Notes under the pieces: generated by a model
What the model was told of the DNA's origin: nothing
Seen by the model: only the letters and a program-made list of their open reading frames with translations
Databases searched by the model: none
Source of the DNA: Sporisorium sorghi
Lineage: Eukaryota > Basidiomycota > Ustilaginomycetes > Ustilaginales > Ustilaginaceae
Length of the DNA stretch: 61,637 nucleotides
Direction of reading: 5' to 3'
Assembly (NCBI GenBank): GCA_023212695.1
Contig: JALCCG010000119.1
Span: 1 to 61,637 of the forward strand
Program-made: the position numbers and the translations under genes
Part shown: in pieces, positions 51,537 through 58,618 of the stretch
How positions within the stretch are numbered: position 1 is the stretch's first letter
How the letters are laid out: each line of letters opens with the position of its first letter

Positions 51537-52540
51537 GTCAGCGGTTGCGCGCCTGGCTTCCAAGCTCGCAGGTAGAACCGGCTTACTTTCGAAGTCACCA
51601 GGCTCGTAAATACGCTATGGTAATTTATGAACTTGAACGAGCTCGAAGGTAACAAGCCGTTGCCTTCGAAGCCGACTGACTGCTGTGGTCACCTCATCCA
51701 GAGGCAACATGGCATGCTCCGACAATGTCATATAACTGGTGTTGCACTCATATGAGGCCTAGGTGACCTTGCAACTCTGAGCGAATGCTGATCGCTGATG
51801 GCGAGTGCTGTCGTCGTCGATGATATCAGAGAGCCTGGTGGCGGTTCCAGGCTCGCGGTTGAGGTTCTGCTACAGTTGAGGTGCCGTACGCTAGTGTGGG
51901 TTCTAGCTGTTGAGAGACTGGTCGTTTGCACAAGCAATAGGTTGTGATGATGATATGAGTGCAGCTCTGAGACTGAGTGACTTGAAATGCTGGGCTTACT
52001 ATAGAGAATGTATAAGATAGAGTGGATGGGCTGCTGCCCTTCCACCGTCGTGAAGCCTTGACTTATATATGGTGGCCTTGTGGCCCCTGGCCATGTCAAC
52101 CGCCGCCCTCCTCCTCCTCCTCTTCCTCGTCTCTCCCACTCGTCCCACATGAACCCGCAGTGGGCTGTGAGCTTGGACCCACTTGCCTTTGCCCCACCCC
52201 TGGCCAGCGACAACACTAGCCGTTGGCCTACAGCGCCTCCTCGTGAGCCTTGTTGGCTCCTGCGAGTCCTTGCCCTCAGCTTGCGACTGTGCTTGCAGCT
52301 GTATGCGACTTCTCCAAGCTTGATAGCCAGTGGCCACTGACCTTGTAGCCAAGACCAGCTTGCCTACAAAGTGAGCCGACTTCGTATGTAAGGCGGCCCT
52401 ACTTTCAAGCCAAACCTTCCCATGCTGCCACCACCTCCTCCTCCTCATACCCCCCTGCCTGGTGTCCATCATGGCCATCTGCCTCAATCACCAGCCTCCA
52501 GCTTCCCTCCCGCCTTGAGTGTGGCGATGTTTCCTATGAC
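51537..52540. mobile_element. 1,004-bp nested insertion with 7-bp target duplication (class unknown)
   Basis: Alignment to copy B shows that uninterrupted ...TAGAGGGTCTCTT... is split here. AGAGGGT occurs at 51530-51536 and again at 52541-52547, so a segment of 1,004 bp with a 7-bp target duplication was inserted. The insert starts GTCAGCGG and ends CCTATGAC, giving only a 4-bp terminal inverted match (GTCA/TGAC). On the minus strand a TATATAAG lies at about 52,072-52,079. No ORF looks like transposase or reverse transcriptase; minus-strand frames of about 160 codons have no recognisable similarity. It could be a non-autonomous DNA element or an LTR-derived piece; the target length and ends fit no class I am sure of. 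Confidence 0.7.
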
Positions 52541-52946
52541 AGAGGGTCTCTTGTAAATTAGGTCAGTTGGGGGTTGCAGGTTCAAATCCCCAGTGGGCTC
52601 ACCTTTTTTTCCCCTGGGTGGCTGCTGCAAGGAGCCACCCTTGAGGAGGAGCCTAGATCGGGGGTGCTTGTGTAGGTGGCTCTGGGTAGGAAACCACCCA
52701 GGGTGGTTGCTTGGGTGGCTCCTAGGACGACTTTTTCCTTTTTTCAGGATATGATTGCGGCCCTTCACCAGACACATTTGTGTTTGATTTGCCACATTCG
52801 AAATGAAAGCCGACAAATCAATACAAAATGGGAGCATCATAAAGGGTCGCCTACAAACTGGGCTCGGTAGCTTCTGCACAACGATGGGTTGGTCAGCGGC
52901 CAGCAACTAGCTATTCTCATTGCTGTGGAGGTGGTACAGTCAGCTA

Positions 52947-52990
52947 ATGTAGTTCCTGTAGATGCGAAATTCACCTAGATGAGAAATTGA
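52947..52990 (+). repeat. Left terminal inverted repeat of the pogo-type element
   Basis: 44 bp beginning ATGTAGTTCCTGTAGATGCG and ending GAGAAATTGA; inverted partner at 55239-55282 with one mismatch at position 2. Confidence 0.92.
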
Positions 52991-53041
52991 GGGGCACATG
53001 CCTTTTTTGCTGGATTTTGGCTCAAAAAAGGCATGTGCCCC
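52991..53041. repeat. Perfect 18-bp-arm hairpin at the left end
   Basis: GGGGCACATGCCTTTTTT (52991-53008), a 15-nt loop, then the exact complement (53024-53041). It directly follows the left inverted repeat. Confidence 0.92.
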
Positions 53042-53132
53042 TAATTTTAGGCAGCACACCAGTCTCTCCACAAGTGAGCTTTCTTTGCCACATGTCATCA
53101 TCACCATCACCATTCCTGTACCTCAACCAACA

Positions 53133-54608
53133 ATGGTCAACATATCTCCTAGAAAGACAGTTGCCTGTACTCAGCTTTGGCAGGACCGTCAACAGAAGGA
53201 ACAACAGATCCAAGCAGCTTTGTCAGCATTGAGACAGGGCAGCTTCAAAGACATCAAGGCCGCAGCAGACCATCATGGCATTGCACACTCAACATTGTTT
53301 CACCATTACAAAGGAAGAAAGAGCAGGTCGGAGGCATCCAAAGCTCTGTAGGCTCTTCCTGAAGAAGCTGAGGAAGTACTGGTACAGCACATTCACCGAC
53401 AAGCCAACTTTGGTTTCCCTGTCATGCCTGGGCAGCTGAAGCTTGCCACTGAACAACTGCTCCGACAGCAAACTAGCAACAAAAATGCAACTCTTGGCAA
53501 GAATTGGGTATCTTCCTTCAAGCAACATCACCCAGATCTCAGAAGCTACTACTCCCACGTTATGGATGTACAGAGAGTGCTTGCCAACCATCCAAAGATT
53601 GTGGAAGCATACTTTGACTTGCTGGAGGAGATGGTCAGCAAGTACAACATCACACCCGACAACATCTACAACATGGACGAGACTGGTTTCCTCCTTGGTC
53701 AAAGCCAGTCCAGGAACATCATTGTCCCGAAAGAGAACGGCAAGAACAAGTGCTTCAGATCCTACCCTGGCAACTGCAAGACCATCACAGTGGTTGAGTG
53801 CATTGGCACATGAGGCCCACCACCACCACCAATGGTCATCTTCAAGGGAAAGACTCATCAACAAGGATGGTACCATGACTACACTGCAGCCAAGGATTGG
53901 GTGTTTGCAACAAGTCCCAATGGCTGGACAGATGATGATCTGGCTCTAGACTGGTTGCGGGATTGCTTCGACAAACACACAAAGCAAAAGGCGCAGGGCA
54001 AGTTCCGCCTCCTCATCCTTGATGGTCATGGATCCCACATCATGGCCAACTTCATTCAGCAAGCCTGGGACTCCTGCATTGTGTGTCTCTGCCTACCACC
54101 GCATGTCACTCACCTTCTCCAGCTGCTGGATGTCTCCATCTTTGGTCCGCTGCAGAGGGCCTTCTCAACAGAGGTTGACAAGTATGCGGGGGCCAACTTG
54201 TCCATCAGCAAGAAGGACTTCCTCAGCATGTACATCAAGGCATGTCAAGTGATCACAGGAAGAGCAATGGCAAAGGCATTCAAAGATGTGGGCATTGACT
54301 TGACACTTTGCCATGAAACTGTCCTGTGCCACATGCCAACATTCCATTGTGAGACCACTCCGCCAACTCCTTGTCTGCTTCCTGAAGAGACACCAACACC
54401 TTCAACACCAGTGGAAGCAAAGCAGCTTGTGGTGCAGCTGTTCCAATCCCTTGTGCAACAAGAGGAATTGCAGGTTCAGCAAGAAGAGTTGCAGGCCTCG
54501 ATCCGCATCACTCAACGTCAGCAGCACGCATGGGCTCACAAGTTCGGAAGTGTGTGGACCAACTCTTTAATCAACATGTCATCGACCAGGCTCAGATTCA
54601 GGAATTGA
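53133..54608 (+). pseudogene. Broken pogo-like DDE transposase
   Basis: One reading frame runs from the ATG at 53133 to the stop at 54606-54608 apart from two in-frame stops, TAG at 53349-53351 and TGA at 53811-53813. Order: N-terminal psq-type helix-turn-helix (SFKDIKAAADHHGIAHSTLFHHYKG split over its end), CENP-B-type HTH region with NWVSSFKQHHPDLR, then the DDE_1 catalytic core. Acidic residues sit in NIYNMDETGF, LLILDGHGSH and LLQLLDVSIFGPL. The last is normally LQPLDV, so Pro became Leu. The C-terminal part seems to continue in another frame (54530-54859, e.g. KCVDQLFNQHVIDQAQIQEL), which indicates a frameshift before 54,530. CAG or CAA to TAG and CGA to TGA are single C-to-T steps. It cannot make full-length transposase as it stands. 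Confidence 0.85.
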
Positions 54609-55079
54609 CTGCAGTGCATGCCAGCAAGCAGAGGACAGGTGCAGGTGATCACAATCAACTCTCAAAAGTACAAGTGATCTGCCACGGCTCCTGGCAGAGC
54701 GCAAGCAGCAAGCTCAAAGGGAAGCTGCAAAGCAAAGCTGCAAGCAGGCAAGGAAGAAGACAAAGACCACGTCACCAGCTAGCAACCCACCTTCACAGGC
54801 TCCAGCACCAGAGCCAGAGCTGCAAGCAGCAGAGAGCAGAGTTCACACAGAGACTTTGATGTCACTGCCGCCACCACCACCATTCCCTGGTTACAACTAT
54901 CTCATGGGGCTTCAGCCACTCTTGCCACCACTGCCATCTTTCCCAAGCTCCAGCTCAGTGTGCTATGATATGCCTGGTCCTTTCTCACATCCTGCTGAGC
55001 CCTTCATGCCACCATTCATGTAGCAGTTGCTGTATCAATTGAATCATTCCAGATGTGATGTTGAGGTGGGTGAGGGATG

Positions 55080-55133
55080 AGGGGGACACAGGTGTTTGTG
55101 CTCGTAGAAAATTCAAAACAGCTGTGTCCCCCT
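55080..55133. repeat. Subterminal hairpin 1 at right end
   Basis: Arms AGGGGGACACAG (55080-55091) and CTGTGTCCCCCT (55122-55133), a perfect 12-bp inverted pair around a 30-nt loop. Confidence 0.88.
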
Positions 55134-55178
55134 TCCTGAGAAATTGACTGGTGTGCTGCCTTGAAATTTTGAAAAAAG

Positions 55179-55228
55179 GGGGACATGGCTGTTTTTCACT
55201 TTTTTTGGCCTTGGATAGCCATGTCCCC
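55179..55228. repeat. Subterminal hairpin 2 at right end
   Basis: Arms GGGGACATGGCT (55179-55190) and AGCCATGTCCCC (55217-55228), a perfect 12-bp pair just inside the right terminal inverted repeat, mirroring the left-end hairpin in place but not in sequence. Confidence 0.88.
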
Positions 55229-55238
55229 TCCACGTCCT

Positions 55239-55282
55239 TCAATTTCTCATCTAGGTGAATTTCGCATCTACAGGAACTACGT
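55239..55282 (-). repeat. Right terminal inverted repeat of the pogo-type element
   Basis: 44-bp inverted partner of 52947-52990, followed by the TA target copy at 55283-55284. Confidence 0.92.
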
Positions 55283-55284
55283 TA

Positions 55285-55559
55285 GCGCTCACAGCATCAG
55301 TCTCTGGCATGTTCGCGATCACATTGGCGACACCACATCTCGTCATCTGGCTGCTTTGACCAGCGCACGATTTCCTGCTGCCAGCGATTGACAAACCCAA
55401 ATCGAACACAGCCGATAGATGGCTCTCTGTAACACCCGTTCCGTCGAGTTGAGCCAGCGAGTCTCCTCACAAACGATACGTCAGCCAGTAAGGCGGCAGC
55501 CCTTCCTGGAAGTTCCCGCTCTTCTTCTCTCTACATCCTGCAGTCAACCACCGGCTCTC
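55285..55559. other. Unassigned sequence between pogo element and solo LTR
   Basis: 275 bp with a short open stretch (55285-55391) lacking recognisable similarity. It may be remains of older host or element sequence into which both elements inserted. Confidence 0.45.
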
Positions 55560-55564
55560 TAGAC

Positions 55565-55993
55565 TGTTAGAATATCGGCAATTAGGGGTTACATCATCCC
55601 AATTAAAGCTGTAAGATCCAGTGTCAATGATCTAACATTCACAGACATTCTGGAACAAAGCCAGAATGTTGGGTTTGGTTGCCGGAACAACTCAGTAGGC
55701 AGGCAGACAATCCTGCCCAATCAGAAGCTTAGATTCTGGCAACTCTCCCAACAATCAAGAACAAAGAAGGCATGACTCAACCTGAAGAGGCAAAGAAGCA
55801 TCAAGCAGGAAGGACTCTAGTCACTCAAAGTTATGCATGCTCATGTATATAAATAATCACAAGAGCACCCAAACATGGGAAGAGCTCCTTGTCCAATCTA
55901 ACTACAAGACCTCTCATAGTCAGATTCATAAATATCTTCATGCAAGACTTGCCTCTGGCCACATTCGCACACGCTAATCCAGCGAAACTAATA
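55565..55993 (+). mobile_element. Solo LTR, copia-like
   Basis: A 429-bp block flanked by the 5-bp direct repeat TAGAC (55560-55564 and 55994-55998). It begins TGTTAGAATATC, a start typical of Ty1/copia LTRs, and ends CTAATA. The expected inverted end would be CTAACA, one C-to-T step away. A TATATAAA box sits at about 55,846-55,853, placed as in a U3/R boundary. There is no internal domain, tRNA-primer site or polypurine tract next to it, so it is a solo LTR left by recombination. Confidence 0.78.
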
Positions 55994-55998
55994 TAGAC

Positions 55999-56807
55999 TG
56001 CTTGGAATGGCGGAAGCCTTTCCGAAGATGGCAGAAGGGGCGTTTGAAGGGAGAAGACACAGGATGCCTAGTCGGAGACACAGCCAGCTAACTACACGGA
56101 TCCTGCAAACAGAGTCTGACTAAGTTAATCAACGCCGAAAGCATCCAAAAAATCGTGAGATACATGCAATTTCGACAATTTTCGCGTCTTTTGGATTGCT
56201 ACGTCTGATTTTGTGATTTCCTCAAAACGCAGTGATCAAAACGCAGTGGAGAGGACTGATCGAATTTGGTACGACCGAAAGCAGGCAGCGCAATTCTGTG
56301 TAAGTTACTTCGTTAGTGAATTTCAGACCGTATTCTTGGAAACTCGATCATGATTCGCCCCCCTGATGTTTTTGACTCGCAAATGCTCACATCTTGACAT
56401 GTGACGTGAAATCACAGCTCATTCGAATTCGGTCTGGCAAGAAAAAATTGACTCAACTTACTCGATTGATGCCAAGCTCATCCAAAATTCGTGTCAATTT
56501 CTCTTGGCCATGAAAATCAGCTGTAGTTAAACTACTTTTCGATCATTCCCTTCCGCAGCAAAATGTGATAAGTTATAACTTAGCGTCACACACGCAATAG
56601 AGACTCATATCGTGAAAATAGCATCATAAGGATTACGAATGTTGGAAACATGCGGTAACGTAAAAATTACGAAAACAACGAGTCAGCTGGTTTAGCCATT
56701 TACATGCGATGATGCCCTCCGGCCAACCTTTGTCACGCTTTCGATGGACAAACACGAAATCGGCACAGCCCATTCAGCCGATTTCAGGGATTCACTTTGA
56801 ACGAACA
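55999..56807. other. AT-richer ORF-free stretch
   Basis: About 800 bp with no frame of 60 codons on either strand. An AAAACGCAGTG motif is repeated near 56,225 and 56,240. Composition is AT-richer than host genes, consistent with decayed mobile or non-coding DNA. Nothing else recognised. Confidence 0.5.
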
Positions 56808-57263
56808 GCAATCATATCCTGAAAAAAAGGAAAAGGCCGTCCTAGGAGCCACCCACCCCAGCCACCCCACCCCCTTGGTTGTTCGCGGAGCCACCCTGCA
56901 AGGTGGCTCCTAGGGTGGCTCCGGGGACGACTTTTCACTTAACGCATTTTTGGCTTTAGAAAAAGAAAAAAAAAAAAACATGATTATCTGTCGAGACTTC
57001 TCATGATTTGATCTTCGTGACTGATTTTTAGCTTGATGTGTAGTTTATAATTATGTGCCAGCCACCAATCCCCAACAATAGTTGTGGTGTAGTTGGTAGA
57101 GGGTCTCTTATGCTTGTAAATTAGGTCAGTTGGTGGTCGCGGGTTCGAATCCCCAGTACTCTTACCTTTTCTTTTTCTTTCTTTTTTTTGTTAAGCCTAG
57201 ATCCGGGGTGGTTGCTTGGGTGGCTCCTAGGACGGCCTTTTCCTTTTTTCAGGATATGATTGC
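56808..57263 (+). mobile_element. TIR element with internal tRNA-like promoter, copy B (intact)
   Basis: A 456-bp element. The left end (GCAATCATATCCTG, then A7, GGAAAAGGCCGTCCTAGGAG and CCACCC) and the right end are inverted copies over about 45 bp, with one A-run length difference as the only change seen. Inside are GGTGGCTCC/GGAGCCACC inverted blocks able to form hairpins, an A-rich segment, a conserved core shared with copy A and a tRNA-like unit with A box (57085-57096) and B box (57142-57152). A T-rich run with TTTT from about 57,167 could end Pol III transcription. No ORF of note. No clear target duplication. It ends 20 bp beyond the frataxin stop codon, so it lies in or next to that gene's 3' UTR, in antisense orientation. 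Confidence 0.78.
57085..57152 (+). promoter_or_regulatory. Pol III A box and B box in tRNA-like segment of copy B
   Basis: A-box-like TGGTGTAGTTGG at 57085-57096 and B-box-like GGTTCGAATCC at 57142-57152, 57 bp start-to-start, as in tRNA genes. Between them CTTGTAA resembles an anticodon loop with TGT (threonine-like), but acceptor and anticodon stems do not pair well, so this is a tRNA-derived promoter rather than a tRNA gene. Confidence 0.65.
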
Positions 57264-57283
57264 TTTGCATTCACATATCTGCT

Positions 57284-58201
57284 TCAGTCGTCTTGAAACA
57301 CCAGCTCGACCTCAGTGTCAAAGACCTGCGACAGCTCCTCCTGCAGCAACTCGTGAAGCGTCGACGTCTCACCCTCCTTAAGGCAGAACCACGTCTTGCT
57401 ATCCACGTCGTAGTCAAATCGCTTAGGCCCACTGTGTCGGCGAAGGAGATTGAGTCAAAGTCAAGCAGTCACAAGAGAGAAGAGGTCAGTCACAGAGTGA
57501 TACAACAAGCTTTTCTCTCAGAGCAACTTGGGGCGGTATCGTGGGAACGTGGCGTCGTCGTCGTCGTCGTCGTCGTCGTTGGCAAACATACCTCTTTGGA
57601 CTCGAAAGCCAAATCTGCTTGTTGGGAGGCTGCTTGTTGACCACCCAAGTGCCGTGGACGCCGCATCTCAGATTCAGCACGCCGGACTGCGACGATTGAG
57701 TAAGGCAAAGATATCGGTGTCAGGATGTTGGTCGTACGTGTGGGAATCCCGTCGGATTGGGTGTGCCGACGCTTGGAGCATGGTTTGAAAACTTACAGCA
57801 CATTCGATATCCCATTCGGAGGCGGGCGAGCCGCGAGTGGCTCCCTGATGCTTGGCCCTCGCCTCTTGCTCGAGCGTCTCTACGTCGGCTTGCTCGAGAA
57901 GCGTCTCGAACGTCTCGGTGAGCGAATCGATGGCTGTGTTCGAGAGCTTGTGATACTCGCCATCTGTGAGCGGAGATGCCGTGTACTTGGTTGTCGGTTG
58001 CGCCCGACTCTGAGATGTGCTGATCGAGCGCACTGTAGCGGATGGAAGTGGCAGAGGAGGTTGCGTGCTCGTTACTGTGACCTTGGCTTGTTGAGATGTT
58101 GAAAGGAGGGGAACTGGCGCAGCAGCTAAGCGTGCGGGAATGGTTCGAAGCGGCGCCGCCGACGTGAGCAGCCCGCGCTGCGTCGTGGTTCGCAGCATCA
58201 T
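57284..58201 (-). CDS. YFH1: Frataxin, mitochondrial
   Basis: Minus-strand join(57284..57431, 57592..57686, 57797..58201), 215 residues. Introns are 160 and 110 nt (donors GAG|GTATGT and GCT|GTAAGT; acceptors CACAG|T and GCAG|T), and the frame closes only with both removed. Frataxin assists iron-sulfur cluster assembly in the matrix. The N-terminus is an Arg/Ser/Thr-rich mitochondrial presequence ([15 protein letters not shown]). The mature fold starts with the acidic helix [20 protein letters not shown], continues with [39 protein letters not shown] and TWFCLKEG, and ends with a helix [12 protein letters not shown]. The second intron in transcript order contains a trinucleotide repeat. A mobile element begins 20 bp after the stop codon. 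Confidence 0.93.
57553..57579. repeat. CGT trinucleotide repeat in frataxin intron
   Basis: Nine CGT units on the plus strand (ACG on the transcribed strand), within the 160-nt intron 57432-57591, close to its 5' splice site. Confidence 0.92.
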
Positions 58202-58391
58202 TGGCAGCTTGATCTTTTGAGTTGGTCACCGAGGAACGATGGTCACGAATGTGAATCGAAAGCTCCTTCTGCAAGAAACAAACGAAAGCTTTGGATTCTG
58301 TGATTGGATTGCGTTGGATTGCGTTGGCTTGCGTTGTGGAGGCTGGATTTTCACCCGGCCGATTAGAAGAAGCGTCTGCTTCAACAGAAAG

Positions 58392-58397
58392 TGACTC
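58392..58397 (+). promoter_or_regulatory. Possible Gcn4/CPC1-type site upstream of HIS5
   Basis: TGACTC (in GTGACTCGC), 227 bp upstream of the HIS5 ATG in the frataxin/HIS5 divergent promoter. It matches the core of the general amino-acid control element known from yeast and filamentous fungi. A single 6-bp match; suggestive only. Confidence 0.35.
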
Positions 58398-58563
58398 GCC
58401 TCTCTTCCTCTGTCTCTCTGTCTCTCTCTCTCTCTCTGCATACGATAGAGGCTCGGCAACTTAAAATCATGAAAATCGTAAATCAGCCACTCCTCCAACC
58501 TTGCGAGTCATCCACACGCCTTCTCAACATCTTGACAACTGTGTTGTTGTTCATCGCATCACT

Positions 58564-58571
58564 TATATATA
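58564..58571 (+). promoter_or_regulatory. TATA box of HIS5
   Basis: TATATATA 55 bp upstream of the ATG at 58619. Its position supports that start over in-frame upstream ATGs near 58,469, which would add a hydrophobic leader not expected in this cytosolic enzyme. Confidence 0.6.
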
Positions 58572-58618
58572 CCCTCACACCTCACCCCTTTCTCCACTTC
58601 TGGCAGTACACACCAACA

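Larger units (their letters stand above)
51169..52758 (+). mobile_element. TIR element with internal tRNA-like promoter, copy A (interrupted)
   Basis: The left end GCATTCATATCCTGAAAAAA and right end ...TTTTTTCAGGATATGATTGC are inverted copies, followed inward by GC-rich blocks of inverted GGTGGCTCC/GGAGCCACC units. A conserved core (about 51,390-51,536) is nearly identical to copy B at 56,943-57,107. An A-box-like TGGTGTAGTTGG lies at about 51,517-51,528, and the B-box-like GGTTCAAATCC at 52579-52589. They are about 1.06 kb apart because of a 1,004-bp insertion (51537-52540); without it and its target duplication the element is about 580 bp. Compared with copy B it lacks 6 nt (ATGCTT) between the boxes and has one CpG-to-TpG-type change in the B box. 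No coding capacity. No clear target duplication flanks the outer ends. Confidence 0.75.
52947..55282 (+). mobile_element. pogo/Fot-type DNA transposon
   Basis: A 2,336-bp element flanked by TA target duplications (52945-52946, 55283-55284). It has 44-bp terminal inverted repeats that differ at one position (ATGTAG on the left, ACGTAG on the right). It encodes a DDE_1 (CENP-B/pogo-like) transposase, now broken. Both ends also carry GC-rich hairpins and a shared subterminal inverted repeat of 14 bp (GGCAGCACACCAGT, 53050-53063; its complement at 55147-55160). Base composition differs sharply from host genes: CpG is rare (3 in 53161-53340, against about 7 per 60 bp in parts of ACC1). The near-identical ends suggest a fairly recent insertion despite the damaged ORF. 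Confidence 0.88.

Noticed and set aside
57081..57170. Genuine tRNA-Thr gene
   Set aside because: A and B boxes and a TGT-like loop are present, but acceptor and anticodon stems do not pair and the unit is embedded in a repeated TIR element.
58391..58618. Extended HIS5 N-terminus with a membrane-like leader
   Set aside because: A TATA box lies within this stretch and the family N-terminus begins after 58619; the leader is more likely 5' UTR.
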